A stretch of 64,000 nucleotides of DNA, taken from assembly GCF_016901015.1 (NCBI RefSeq), contig NZ_JAFEUP010000003.1, positions 496,001 to 560,000 of the forward strand, written 5' to 3'. This DNA is from Zestomonas insulae (lineage in GTDB: Bacteria > Pseudomonadota > Gammaproteobacteria > Pseudomonadales > Pseudomonadaceae). The notes beneath the pieces were generated by a model. The model saw only the letters and a list, made by a program, of their open reading frames with translations. It ran no database searches and was not told the origin of the DNA. Below are positions 1 through 8,744 of this stretch, one piece after another. Position 1 is the stretch's first letter. Each line of letters begins with the position of its first letter. The position numbers and the translations under genes are program-made.

Positions 1-526
1 GCTCGTAGAGCCGCTGGGCCAGCGGATTGCTCGCCGCCACGTCCAGCGCCGCGGTGCGCAGCGCCTGCGGCTCGGCCTGCTGCAGCAGATGGGCGATCAG
101 CTGCCCGCCGATGCCCTGGCCGGTCAGCGCCGGCACCACGCCTAGGTGGGCGAGGTACAGCACGCTGCGGCTCGGCGGGCGGATCAACTGCTCGATGCGC
201 AGGCCGCGGCCGATCACCGACCAGCCGTGGCGCGGCCCGTAGAAGCTGAGAATCTGCCGCAGCGCGCTGATGCTGTTGCGCAGGTTGGCCACCCCACTGA
301 ACGCCGTGCCGACCGCCACCACGCGGCCCTCCAGCTCGCCCACCCAGTGCTGGCGAAAGCCGAACTCGCCACGCCCGTCACGGAAGGCAAAGTGCAGGAA
401 GTCCAGGGCACTGCCCTTGGCGGGCTGGTCGAACACATAGTCGAAGGCCAGCGGCCCGGAGCTGTAGATCAGCGGCACGGCCTGGGTGGCGTCGGCGGCG
501 ACGGCGGGGCGGAAGGTCAGCGACAT
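1..526 (-). CDS. GNAT family N-acetyltransferase (3' end cut by window)
   Basis: About 175 residues are visible from the ATG at 526 down to the window edge, so the C-terminus is missing. The protein has a GNAT fold signature: a strand reading LYLAHLGVVPALTGQGIGGQL, where V-x-P-x-x-x-G-Q-G-I-G matches the acetyl-CoA pyrophosphate-binding motif A, followed by a helix and then ALDVAASNPLAQRLYE, the usual motif B. GNAT enzymes move an acetyl group from acetyl-CoA to an amine; the substrate cannot be told here. It is transcribed away from the flavoprotein gene that follows on the same strand, with about 80 bases between them. The fold call is firm; specificity is unknown. Confidence 0.8.
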   Translation of the reverse strand, partial: MSLTFRPAVAADATQAVPLIYSSGPLAFDYVFDQPAKGSALDFLHFAFRDGRGEFGFRQHWVGELEGRVVAVGTAFSGVANLRNSISALRQILSFYGPRHGWSVIGRGLRIEQLIRPPSRSVLYLAHLGVVPALTGQGIGGQLIAHLLQQAEPQALRTAALDVAASNPLAQRLYE

Positions 527-605
527 GCGGCAATCTCGCGGCGGAGAAGAATTGCCGGAAATTAGCACTATCGTTCCAATTTTGCGAATTGCTCTCGCAC
601 CGCGC

Positions 606-1835
606 TCAGCGGGCGCGCAGCCACTCCAGCACGCCCTGTCCGGCGGCGCGGCCGCTGGCGAAACAGGCGGTGAGCAGGTAGCCGCCGGTGGGCGCTTCCC
701 AGTCGAGCATTTCCCCGGCGCAGAACACCCCGGGTAGCGCCTTGAGCATCAGCCGCTCATCCAGTTGCGCGAACGGCACGCCGCCGGCGCTGCTGATCGC
801 CTCGTCCAGCGGGCGCGGGCGCAGCAGGGTCAGCGGCAGGGCCTTGAGGGCCGCGGCGAGGCGTGCCGGATCGGCATAGGTGTCGGCGCCGGTCAGCTCA
901 CGCAGCAGGCCGGCGCGCACGCCGTCGATGCCGAGTTGGCCGCGCAGGTGGTTGCTGATCGACTTGCTGCCGCGTGGCTTGCGCAGCGCCGCCTCGACCT
1001 GGGCCTGGGATTTCTGCGGTAGCAGGTCGAGGCGCACGGTGGCGCTGTCGTGCTGGTTGATGCGCTCGCGAATCGCCGCCGACAGCGCATATACCAGGCT
1101 GCCTTCGAGGCCCGTGGCGGTGACCACGAACTCGCCCTGGCGTGGCGCTTCGCCGTCCAGCGCGAGGGCCACCGGTTTGACCGGTGCGCCGGCGAACTTC
1201 TCGGCGAACAGCGCGCTCCAGCTGGCCACTTCAAAGCCGCAGTTGCTCGGCTGCAGCGGTGCCAGGGCGACCCCGCGCGCGGCCAGCAGATCGACCCAGG
1301 CGCCATCCGAACCGAGGCGCGCCCAGCTGCCGCCGCCGAGGGCCAGCAGGGTGGCGTCGGCCTGTACCACCAGCTCACCGTCCGGGCCGGCCAGGCGCAG
1401 ACCGCCGTCGGCGTCCCAGCCCAGCCAGCGATGCCGGGTGTGCAGGCGCACGCCTTGCTCGCGCAGGCGCTTGAGCCAGGCGCGCAGCAGCGGCGCAGCC
1501 TTCATGTCGGTGGGGAACACCCGCCCGGAGGTGCCGACGAAGGTGTCGATACCCAGGCCGTGAATCCAGCCACGCAACGCGTCGGCATCGAAGTCGGCGA
1601 GCAGTGTAGCGAGCTCCGCTTGGCGCGCGCCGTAGCGGCTGAGGAACTGCGCCTTGGGTTCGGCATGGGTGATGTTCATGCCGCCCACCCCGGCGAGCAA
1701 AAACTTGCGCCCGAGCGAGGGCATGGCGTCGTACAGGTCGACCACCAGCCCGGCCGCAGCCAGCACTTCGGCGGCCATCAGCCCGGCGGGGCCGCCGCCG
1801 ATGATGGCGACATGGAAGGGAGTGGCTGGGCTCAT
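606..1835 (-). CDS. BaiN/HI0933-type NAD(P)/FAD-dependent flavoprotein
   Basis: A 409-residue flavoprotein with an N-terminal Rossmann FAD motif (VAIIGGGPAGLMAAEVL, about residues 9-25) and the family hallmark GRKFLLAGVGGMNITH. The C-terminal part has SAGGVPFAQL and GVFCAGEMLDWEAPTGGYLL, typical of the second FAD-contacting segment in the TIGR03862/HI0933 group. These proteins are putative soluble oxidoreductases; the physiological substrate is not established for this branch. I chose the ATG at 1835, because it places the FAD motif close to the N-terminus as in relatives, instead of a start 33 bases upstream. Confidence 0.85.
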   Translation of the reverse strand: MSPATPFHVAIIGGGPAGLMAAEVLAAAGLVVDLYDAMPSLGRKFLLAGVGGMNITHAEPKAQFLSRYGARQAELATLLADFDADALRGWIHGLGIDTFVGTSGRVFPTDMKAAPLLRAWLKRLREQGVRLHTRHRWLGWDADGGLRLAGPDGELVVQADATLLALGGGSWARLGSDGAWVDLLAARGVALAPLQPSNCGFEVASWSALFAEKFAGAPVKPVALALDGEAPRQGEFVVTATGLEGSLVYALSAAIRERINQHDSATVRLDLLPQKSQAQVEAALRKPRGSKSISNHLRGQLGIDGVRAGLLRELTGADTYADPARLAAALKALPLTLLRPRPLDEAISSAGGVPFAQLDERLMLKALPGVFCAGEMLDWEAPTGGYLLTACFASGRAAGQGVLEWLRAR

Positions 1836-1880
1836 CGACGGCGGTGCGGTGGCGAGTGGGGCCGGCATTCTACCCGAGGC

Positions 1881-2495
1881 TCAGTCGCGCGCGGGGGTTG
1901 CCGCGGGCGGTAGCCAGGGTTCGGCGAGGACCAGCGCGCCGAGGCCGCAGCGGCGCAGGCAGGTGAGCACTTGCAGCCAGGTCAGGTCGGTGCGGATGAA
2001 GCTCTCGGCGGGCACGAACAGCAGTTCGCCGGCGGTGCCGCCGGCCGGGCCGGCGTCCGGGCGGTAGACTGCGATCATGCCGTCGCGCGGTTCGTCGCGG
2101 GTCACGCAGAACACGTAGCGGCCATCGTCCTCGAGCAGGCCGACCACCAGGCCTTCCTCGTTGTCCAGGCCGGCGACCCGCGAGGCGGTGTCCTTGACCA
2201 ACTGGTAGCCGGGAATGTTGGCGAGGATGCCATTCTCCAGCGGCTCCAGCAGCTGCCGGGCGAAGCGGGTGCGGGCCAGCAGGCCGGCGAGGAAGCAGAT
2301 CAGCAGCAGCGCCACGAGGGCCAGCAGGCTGAACAGGGTGACCCCGGCGATGGCATGGTCGGGGAACATCGGCAGCAGCTTGGCGATCGCCGGGCGCAGC
2401 AGATGTACGGCCTTCTCCACCAGCACGCCGATCAGCAGCAGCGGCAGGATGAACAGCAGACCGCCCACCACCGTGGTTTTCAGGAATCGCAGCAT
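1881..2495 (-). CDS. DUF502 family membrane protein
   Basis: A 204-residue protein with two hydrophobic N-terminal segments (TTVVGGLLFILPLLLIGVLV and LFSLLALVALLLICFLAGLL) followed by a soluble C-terminal region with NIPGYQLVKD and ALVLAEPWLPP. This layout matches DUF502 (COG2928), a widespread inner-membrane family without a known role. A GTG at 2504 is in frame, but the ATG at 2495 sits eight bases after GGAG, so I prefer it. The gene lies between the flavoprotein and the deacetylase-like gene on the same strand. Confidence 0.8.
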   Translation of the reverse strand: MLRFLKTTVVGGLLFILPLLLIGVLVEKAVHLLRPAIAKLLPMFPDHAIAGVTLFSLLALVALLLICFLAGLLARTRFARQLLEPLENGILANIPGYQLVKDTASRVAGLDNEEGLVVGLLEDDGRYVFCVTRDEPRDGMIAVYRPDAGPAGGTAGELLFVPAESFIRTDLTWLQVLTCLRRCGLGALVLAEPWLPPAATPARD

Positions 2496-2555
2496 GGCAT
2501 CCACTCCATTTGGGGCGCGTTTGCCCAGCGCGGCCGATGCCGCGCGGCATGGTCT

Positions 2556-3470
2556 TCAGGTTAGCTGCTGTACCACCCGCTGCGCGCTGTGATGCAGCAG
2601 GCCATGGCGCCGCGCCAGCGCGGCGCGGTCCTTGTCGTAGCCACCGCCGATCAGCCCGGCGACCGGGATGTCGCGCTCGCGGCAATGGCGCAGTACGGCT
2701 TCGTCGCGCGCAGCGATGCCGGCGTCGCTGAGCGCCAGGTAGCCGAGCGCGTCGTCGCGGTGCACGTCGACGCCGGCGTCGTACAGCACCAGATCGGGCT
2801 GGTAGAGCGGCAGCAGGTAGTTGAGGCTGTCGTCGACCACCTTGAGGTAATCGGCATCGCCCATGCCGATCGGCAGCGGGATGTCCCAGTCGCTGCTGGC
2901 CTTGCGCGCCGGGAAGTTCTTCTCGCAGTGCAGCGATATGGTGATGGCGTCGCGCACGTCCGCCAGCAGGCGCGCGGTGCCGTCACCCTGGTGCACGTCG
3001 CAGTCGAAGATCAGCACCCGACCGACCTTGCCGGCCTCCAGCAGGTAGCGGGCGACGATCGCCAGGTCGTTGAAGATGCAGAAGCCCGAGGCGTGGTCGT
3101 AGTGCGCGTGGTGGGTGCCGCCGGCCAGGTGGCAGGCCAGGCCGTGCTCGAGGGCCAGTTCGGCAGTCAGCAGCGAGCCGCCCACTGCGCGCACCGTGCG
3201 CCGCGCCAGCGCTTCGCTCCACGGCAGGCCGAGGCGACGTTGCTCGGCGCTGGCCAGTTCGCCGCTGAGGAAGCGCTCGATATACGCCGGGCAGTGCACC
3301 AGTTCCAGCACCTCGCGCGGGCAGGGCGCAGGACGCAGCAGCGCGGCATCACTGGTCAGGCCGCTGGCCACCAGGTGATCGCGCAGCAGGCGGAACTTGT
3401 CCATCGGAAACCGGTGTCCGGCTGGGAAGGGCGGGCTGTAGTCGTCGTGGTAGACCAGCGGTAGCGGCAT
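2556..3470 (-). CDS. Histone deacetylase family protein (class II-like amidohydrolase)
   Basis: A 304-residue member of the arginase/deacetylase fold. The zinc-site motifs are visible: THHAHYDHASGFCIFND with the catalytic His pair, FDCDVHQGDGTA with the metal-binding Asp and His, and a later LVLYDAGVDVHRDD with the second Asp, then GGGYDKD. Bacterial members deacylate small acetylated amines or proteins; the true substrate here is unknown. The ATG at 3470 gives the typical N-terminus PLVYHDDYSPPFP. The gene is divergent from the GNAT-SagB-TesB-HAD operon, with 54 bases between the two start codons. Confidence 0.88.
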   Translation of the reverse strand: MPLPLVYHDDYSPPFPAGHRFPMDKFRLLRDHLVASGLTSDAALLRPAPCPREVLELVHCPAYIERFLSGELASAEQRRLGLPWSEALARRTVRAVGGSLLTAELALEHGLACHLAGGTHHAHYDHASGFCIFNDLAIVARYLLEAGKVGRVLIFDCDVHQGDGTARLLADVRDAITISLHCEKNFPARKASSDWDIPLPIGMGDADYLKVVDDSLNYLLPLYQPDLVLYDAGVDVHRDDALGYLALSDAGIAARDEAVLRHCRERDIPVAGLIGGGYDKDRAALARRHGLLHHSAQRVVQQLT

Positions 3471-3524
3471 ACAATGCTCCGGTACGGTCCGCGCAGTATG
3501 ACCGAGCCGCCGCAAGGAGCCGAG

Positions 3525-4088
3525 ATGAACGAGCTGATCGAACTGGAAAGTCCACGCCTGTATCTACGCCGCTGGCGTGCGCAAGACTTGCCCGCGCTGG
3601 CCGCGTTGAACGCCGACCCCGAGGTGATGCGCTATTTTCCGACCTGCCTCTCGCGCGAGCAGAGTGATGCGCTGGCGGCGCGCCTCGACTCGCACTTCAC
3701 CGAGCATGGTTTCACCTTCTGGGCGTTGGAGCGCAAGGACGACGGCAGCCTGATCGGCTTCACCGGGCTGGCGCGGGTCGACTTCGCCGCGCCGTTCACC
3801 CCGGCGGTGGAGATCGGCTGGCGCCTGGCCCGCGCGCACTGGGCTCAGGGTTTCGCCCGTGAGGCGGCGCGCGCGGCCTTGGCCTGCGCCTTTGACCGAT
3901 TGCAGTTGGACGAAGTGGTGTCGTTCACCACGTTGGGCAACCGACCCTCGCGGCGGGTGATGGAGTCCATTGGCATGCAGCGTGAGCTGGCGGGCGACTT
4001 CGAACACCCGAACCTGCCGCCCGGCCATCCCTTGCGCCGGCATGTGCTGTACCGGCTGCGCCGCGCCGACTGGCACCTCGCTCTATGA
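3525..4088 (+). CDS. GNAT family N-acetyltransferase, RimJ/RimL type
   Basis: A 187-residue acetyltransferase. It opens with LESPRLYLRRWRAQDLPALAALNADPEVMRYF, the standard start of the RimJ/RimL-like Acetyltransf_3 group, and has EIGWRLARAHWAQGFAREAARA as the acetyl-CoA loop. AAGGAGC lies just before the ATG at 3525. It is the first gene of a tightly packed operon: its TGA overlaps the ATG of the SagB-like gene by four bases. Substrate unknown; the linkage to a SagB-like oxidase makes modification of a small metabolite or peptide conceivable, but that is only a context argument. Confidence 0.85.
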   Translation: MNELIELESPRLYLRRWRAQDLPALAALNADPEVMRYFPTCLSREQSDALAARLDSHFTEHGFTFWALERKDDGSLIGFTGLARVDFAAPFTPAVEIGWRLARAHWAQGFAREAARAALACAFDRLQLDEVVSFTTLGNRPSRRVMESIGMQRELAGDFEHPNLPPGHPLRRHVLYRLRRADWHLAL

Positions 4089-5701
4089 ACGACAGCGAGG
4101 CAGTGCGTGCCTATCACCAGCTGAGCAAGCACCAGCCGCAGCGTTTTGCGCCGGGGCCGGGGCAGCTCGATTGGGCGACCCAGCCGGCGCCGTTCCGCCA
4201 TTATGCCGGGGCGCGACTGATCGAGCTGTGGCAACGCCCCCTGGAGGAGTCGCCGCGCTACGACGCGGTATTTGCCGGCCCGCTCGGCGCGCCGGCGCCG
4301 CTCGACCGCGCCAGTGTCGCGCAGCTGCTCTACGACAGCCTGGCGATCTCCGCCTGGAAGGAGGCCGGCGGCAATCGCTGGGCGCTGCGGGTCAATCCGT
4401 CGTCGGGCAACCTGCACCCCACCGAGGCCTACCTGCTGCTGCCGCCGGGCGCCCTGCACGACACCGCGCTGCTCACCCATTACCGCGCCGATGCGCATGC
4501 CCTGGAGGTGCGCGCGGAGCTGCCGGCGGCGCTTGGCGCCGGCTTGCCGGCCGATGGCCTGCTGCTCGGGTTGAGCAGCATCGCCTGGCGCGAGGCGTGG
4601 AAGTACGGCGAGCGCGCCTATCGCTACTGCCAGCACGACCTGGGCCACGCCCTCGCGGCGCTGGCGATTGCCGCCAGTGCTCTGGGCTGGCAGGTGCGCC
4701 AGCTGCACGGTGTCGCCGAGGCGCGTCTGGATGGCTTGTTCGGCGTCGATCGCGACGGCTTCGCCGAGACCGAACGGATCGACTGCCTGCTGTGGATCGG
4801 TGCGCCCCGCGCAGGCGAGCCGTTGCTGGCGGAATCCTTGCTGCGCGGCCTGGCGGCGCTCGAACTGCACGGCGCGCCGAATCGCCTGTCGCGCCAGTAC
4901 CGCGAGTGGCCGGAGCTGTCCCGCGTGCAGGCGCTGTGCCGCGCCCCGGCCTTGCCCGTGCAGGCGTGGGCGACGCCGTCCGCGCTGGCCCGCGACGACA
5001 ACCCCGGTTTGCCGCTGCGCCCGTTGCTGCACCGACGGCGCAGCGCGCAGGCCATGGACGGCAAGGCCGGCATCCACGCCGAGCTGCTGTTCGCCTGGCT
5101 GCGTCGCCTGCTGCCGGAGCAGTCGCCGGTGCCGTTCGCCGCCAGCGGCACGGCGCCGATGGTCGACCTGCTGCTGTTCGTCCATCGCGTGCAGGGGCTG
5201 ACGCCGGGACTGTACTGGCTGGGACGCACGCAAGACGCGCCACAGCCCGGGCTGCGCGAGGATTTTCTGTGGCAGCGCCTGGACGGCGAGCTGCCGCTGT
5301 ATCGCCTGCTCGAAGGCGACTCGCGTGGCCTGGCCGGTTTCCTCGCCTGCGGCCAGGACATCGCCGCCGACGGCTGCATCGCCGTGGCCATGCTGGCGCG
5401 CTTCGATGCCGCGCTGGCCGGCGGCGCCTGGCACTATCCCCGGCTGTACTGGGAGTGCGGGCAGATCGGCCAATTGCTGTATCTGGAAGCCGAAGCGGCG
5501 GGATTGTCTGCCACGGGCATTGGCTGCTACTTCGATGATGCGGTACATGAATTGCTGGGCGTTGCCGACAGTCGCTGGCAAAGCCTTTACCATTTCACCG
5601 TGGGTCGCGCGGTGTGGGACGAACGCCTGACGTCCCTGCCGGCTTATGAAGAATTGCGCAGACCGCCGCCCGTGAGCGGTCGCAAGGGAGACGATCGATG
5701 A
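4085..5701 (+). CDS. SagB/ThcOx-type nitroreductase family protein
   Basis: A 538-residue protein with two nitroreductase-like halves. The first carries SVAQLLYDSLAISAWKEAGGNRWALRVNPSSGNLHPTEAY (read in parts: SAWKE, RVNPSSGNLHPTEAYLL), the SagB/ThcOx FMN-binding signature; the second repeats the pattern around LHRRRSAQAMDG and ATGIGCYFDD. Family members are FMN oxidases, some of which turn azolines into azoles in thiazole/oxazole-modified peptides; many stand-alone relatives have no known substrate. No precursor peptide or YcaO cyclodehydratase is present nearby. It overlaps its upstream and downstream genes by four bases each, so translation is probably coupled. Confidence 0.85.
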   Translation: MNDSEAVRAYHQLSKHQPQRFAPGPGQLDWATQPAPFRHYAGARLIELWQRPLEESPRYDAVFAGPLGAPAPLDRASVAQLLYDSLAISAWKEAGGNRWALRVNPSSGNLHPTEAYLLLPPGALHDTALLTHYRADAHALEVRAELPAALGAGLPADGLLLGLSSIAWREAWKYGERAYRYCQHDLGHALAALAIAASALGWQVRQLHGVAEARLDGLFGVDRDGFAETERIDCLLWIGAPRAGEPLLAESLLRGLAALELHGAPNRLSRQYREWPELSRVQALCRAPALPVQAWATPSALARDDNPGLPLRPLLHRRRSAQAMDGKAGIHAELLFAWLRRLLPEQSPVPFAASGTAPMVDLLLFVHRVQGLTPGLYWLGRTQDAPQPGLREDFLWQRLDGELPLYRLLEGDSRGLAGFLACGQDIAADGCIAVAMLARFDAALAGGAWHYPRLYWECGQIGQLLYLEAEAAGLSATGIGCYFDDAVHELLGVADSRWQSLYHFTVGRAVWDERLTSLPAYEELRRPPPVSGRKGDDR

Positions 5702-6570
5702 GTCGAGTGCTGGATGAGCTGGTGTCACTGTTGAGTCTGGAAGCCATCGAGGAAGACCTGTTTCGCGGCAAGAGCCAGGACCTCGGCTTTCCCCAGTTGT
5801 ACGGCGGACAGGTGATCGGCCAGGCGTTGTCGGCGGTCAGCCAGACGGTCGAGGCGGAGCGCCACGTGCATTCGATGCATGGCTACTTCCTGCGGCCCGG
5901 CGACGCGCAGATGCCGGTGCTCTATCAGGTCGACCGCGTACGCGACGGCGGCAGCTTCAGCACCCGGCGGGTCACCGCGATCCAGAAGGGCAAGCCGATC
6001 TTCTTCTGCAGCGCCTCGTTCCAGGCCGATGAGCCGGGTTTCGAGCACCAATTGCCGATGCCCGACGTGCCAGGCCCGGAGAACCTGCGCAGCGAGCAGG
6101 ACATCGCTCGCGAAAACGCCCACCGGCTGTCCGAGCGGATGCGCGACAAGCTGGTGCTCAACGACAAGCCGATCGAGATTCGCCCGGTGAGTCTCGACAA
6201 CCCTTACGACCGCAAGCCCAGCGAGCCGCTGCAGTACCTGTGGTTCCGTGCCGCCGGCAAGCTGCCGGACGATCCGCTGATCCACAAGTACCTGATGGCC
6301 TACGCCTCGGACTTCAACCTGCTGGGCACCGCCTTGCTGCCGCATGGCATCCCGAATTTCGCCCGCGACATGCAGATCGCCAGCCTCGACCACTCGCTGT
6401 GGTTCCACCGCAACCTGCGCGCCGACGAGTGGCTGCTGTATGCCATGGACAGCCCTTGGTCCGGCAATGCGCGTGGCTTCAACCGCGGCAGCATCTTCAC
6501 TCGTGATGGTCAGCTGGTTGCCTCGTCCGCCCAGGAAGGGCTGATCCGCCGCCGCGAGAAGCGTCCGTGA
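5698..6570 (+). CDS. tesB: Acyl-CoA thioesterase II
   Basis: A 290-residue double hot-dog protein of the usual TesB length. It hydrolyses acyl-CoA to free acid and CoA in the cytoplasm. Recognisable segments include LYGGQVIGQALSAVSQTV near the N-terminus, HSMHGYFLRPGD, the C-terminal LMAYASDFNLLGTALLPHG with the catalytic Asp, and ASLDHSLWFHRNLRADEWLLY followed by GRGS-like FNRGSIF. It overlaps the SagB-like gene upstream (ATGA) and the HAD gene downstream (GTGA). Confidence 0.93.
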   Translation: MSRVLDELVSLLSLEAIEEDLFRGKSQDLGFPQLYGGQVIGQALSAVSQTVEAERHVHSMHGYFLRPGDAQMPVLYQVDRVRDGGSFSTRRVTAIQKGKPIFFCSASFQADEPGFEHQLPMPDVPGPENLRSEQDIARENAHRLSERMRDKLVLNDKPIEIRPVSLDNPYDRKPSEPLQYLWFRAAGKLPDDPLIHKYLMAYASDFNLLGTALLPHGIPNFARDMQIASLDHSLWFHRNLRADEWLLYAMDSPWSGNARGFNRGSIFTRDGQLVASSAQEGLIRRREKRP

Positions 6571-7154
6571 AACTCCGCGAGGCGCGCCACTGGGTGTTCG
6601 ACATGGACGGCACCCTCACCGTGGCGGTCCACGACTTCGCGGCAATCCGCCGCGCGCTGGGCATTCCGCCGGAGGCCGACATCCTGCATTACCTAGCAGC
6701 CTTGCCGGAGGCGGAAGCCGCCGCCAAGCACGCCTGGCTGCTCGAGCACGAACGGGAACTGGCGATCGGCTCGCAGGCCGCGCCCGGCGCGGTGGCGCTG
6801 GTTCGCGAACTGCACGAGCGCGGCTGCCGGCTCGGCATCCTCACCCGCAACGCCCACCCGCTGGCCCTGCTGACCCTCGGCGCGATCGGTCTGGGTGACT
6901 GCTTTGCCAGCGAGGACGTGATCGGCCGCGACGAAGCACCGCCCAAGCCCGACCCTGGCGGCCTGCTGCACCTCGCCAAGCAATGGGGCGTGGCGCCCAG
7001 CGAACTGGTGATGGTCGGCGACTACCGCTTCGACCTCGACTGCGCACGCGCCGCCGGCGCGCACGCTGTGCTGGTCAATTTGCCGGAAAACCCCTGGCCG
7101 GAACTGGCCGACGCCTTCGCGCGGGACTGTGGGGAGTTGTTGGCGCAGTTGTAG
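6567..7154 (+). CDS. HAD-superfamily hydrolase (subfamily IA)
   Basis: A 195-residue phosphatase-like protein starting at GTG within the tesB stop (GTGA). HAD motif I is FDMDGTLT, where the first Asp is the nucleophile; motif II is GILTRNA; motif III/IV are KPDPGGLLHLAKQWG and MVGDYRFDLDCARAAGA. These residues predict a magnesium-dependent phosphate monoester hydrolase; the substrate is unknown. It is the last gene of the four-gene operon that begins at 3525. Confidence 0.9.
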   Translation: MKLREARHWVFDMDGTLTVAVHDFAAIRRALGIPPEADILHYLAALPEAEAAAKHAWLLEHERELAIGSQAAPGAVALVRELHERGCRLGILTRNAHPLALLTLGAIGLGDCFASEDVIGRDEAPPKPDPGGLLHLAKQWGVAPSELVMVGDYRFDLDCARAAGAHAVLVNLPENPWPELADAFARDCGELLAQL

Positions 7155-7167
7155 CGCCAGCGGCGCG

Positions 7168-8061
7168 CTACAGCCGCGCCACCTTGAACGTATCGCACTT
7201 GCCGATCTGCCCACCCTCGAAGCCCATCTTGAACCAGCGCACGCGCTGTTCCGAGGTGCCGTGGGTGAACGAGTCGGGGACCACCCGGCCGCGGGCCTGT
7301 TGCTGCAGGCGGTCGTCGCCGATGGCGTTGGCGGCGTTCAGCGCTTCGTCGATGTCGCCGGGCTCCAGCCAGTTCAGGCGCTGCTGGGCGTGGTAGGCCC
7401 ACACCCCGGCCAGGCAGTCGGCCTGCAGTTCCTGGCGGACCAGCAGGCCGTTGTCGCCTTCCATCTTCTCGCCTTGCTGGCGCGCGGCGTTGATCCGGTT
7501 GCTGATGCCCAGCAGGGTCTGCACGTGGTGGCCGACTTCGTGGGCGATCACGTAGGCCTGGGCGAAGTCGCCGGCGGCCGAGAAGCGCTGGGCCATTTCG
7601 CGGAAGAAATCCAGGTCGAGGTAGACCTGGCGATCGCCCGGGCAATAGAACGGCCCGGTGGCCGAGGAGGCGAAGCCGCAGGCGGAATTCACCCCGCCAC
7701 GGAAGAGGATCAGTTTCGGGTCCTGGTACTGCTTGCCGGCCTGCTGGAAGATCGCCCGCCAGGTGTCCTCGGTGTCGCCGAGCACCGCGCCGACGAAGTC
7801 GGCCTGCTCGTCGCCCTGCGCCGGGGCGCGACCCTGGGGCGCCGGGGCGCTGACGCTGCCGCTCTGCTGGCCCATGCCGACGATGTTGCCGAGGATCTGC
7901 ATGGGGTCCTGGCCGCTGAGCAGGCCGATCACCACCACCACGGCCACCGCGCCGAGGCTCAGGCCGCGGCCGCCACCCATGCGCATGCCGCCGCCGGCCG
8001 CGCCGCTGTCGTCACGGGCATCGACCACGTTGTCGCTGCGTCGGGCTTTCTTCCAGAGCAT
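7168..8061 (-). CDS. Neutral zinc metallopeptidase, YpfJ family
   Basis: A 297-residue protein with a short cytoplasmic N-terminus (WKKARRSDNVVDARDD), one transmembrane segment (AVAVVVVIGLLSG), and a periplasmic peptidase-like domain. The zinc motif HEVGHHVQ is present, with downstream ELQADCLAGVWA supplying the third ligand as in the family. FYCPGDRQVYLDLDFF and FTHGTSEQRVRWFKMGF are family signatures. Its substrate is not known. A short hairpin (CTCAGTC/GACTGAG, 8073-8090) lies just upstream of its start. Confidence 0.9.
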   Translation of the reverse strand: MLWKKARRSDNVVDARDDSGAAGGGMRMGGGRGLSLGAVAVVVVIGLLSGQDPMQILGNIVGMGQQSGSVSAPAPQGRAPAQGDEQADFVGAVLGDTEDTWRAIFQQAGKQYQDPKLILFRGGVNSACGFASSATGPFYCPGDRQVYLDLDFFREMAQRFSAAGDFAQAYVIAHEVGHHVQTLLGISNRINAARQQGEKMEGDNGLLVRQELQADCLAGVWAYHAQQRLNWLEPGDIDEALNAANAIGDDRLQQQARGRVVPDSFTHGTSEQRVRWFKMGFEGGQIGKCDTFKVARL

Positions 8062-8127
8062 GGTGCAGTCCTCTCAGTCATCCGACTGAGTGTTGCCGCT
8101 GCTCGGGATCGGCGCCAGTCCGGCCGT

Positions 8128-8562
8128 CTAGTTGCCGGGGTACTGGTTGAGCACCTGGGTGGCGCCGTCGCGCTGCAGGCCGACCACCTGGTAGGCGTCG
8201 CGGCGCTCGCCCATCTCCATGCCCGGCGAGCCGGCCGGCATGCCCGGTACGGCGGCACCGATCAGGTCGGGGCGCTGGCGCAGCTTGAGGATGTCGGCGG
8301 CCGGCACGTGGCCTTCGACGAATTTGCCGTCGATCACCCCGGTGTGACAGGAACCGAGGTTGTGCGGCACGCCGAGGCGGGTCTTGACCGCGCTCATGTC
8401 GGTTTCCACATGGTCGCGCACGGCGAAGCCGTTGCTTTCCAGGTGGCTGATCCAGGCCTTGCAGCAGCCGCAGTTGGCGTCGCGGTGGACGTCGATGCTG
8501 AGCGGCTCGGCAGCCAGGGCGGCGCCGGAGAAAAACAGGGCGAGCAGGGCGGAAAGGCGCAT
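8128..8562 (-). CDS. DUF411 family periplasmic metal-binding protein
   Basis: A 144-residue secreted protein. The first ~18 residues (RLSALLALFFSGAALAAE) form a signal peptide. The mature domain begins with HRDANCGCCKAWISHL, giving the Cys-x-Cys-Cys cluster of DUF411, and has LGSCHTGVIDGKFVEGHVPA, a second Cys/His pair. DUF411 proteins are thought to bind copper or related metals, often near copper-resistance genes; none are adjacent here. The ATG at 8562 follows a GAGGAAG ribosome site. The gene is divergent from nnrS. Confidence 0.88.
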   Translation of the reverse strand: MRLSALLALFFSGAALAAEPLSIDVHRDANCGCCKAWISHLESNGFAVRDHVETDMSAVKTRLGVPHNLGSCHTGVIDGKFVEGHVPAADILKLRQRPDLIGAAVPGMPAGSPGMEMGERRDAYQVVGLQRDGATQVLNQYPGN

Positions 8563-8744
8563 GGCGGAACTTCCTCGGAAATTGATCGGCGCGAGGATAC
8601 GCCCGGCCCACGCGCCACCCAACCGCCAGGCTGTTTCCAGATGTGGCGAGACCGGGTGCGGCAATCGGCGCCTTGAATCGGCGCGGCGCAGCGGCTGCAA
8701 TGAGCAGGGCGCTGCCGACTGACGTGGCGCTCCGGGAGACGTCC

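Noticed and set aside
8073..8090. CTCAGTC/GACTGAG hairpin upstream of the YpfJ-like gene as a terminator
   Set aside because: Only seven base pairs and no T-tract in either direction; probably incidental.
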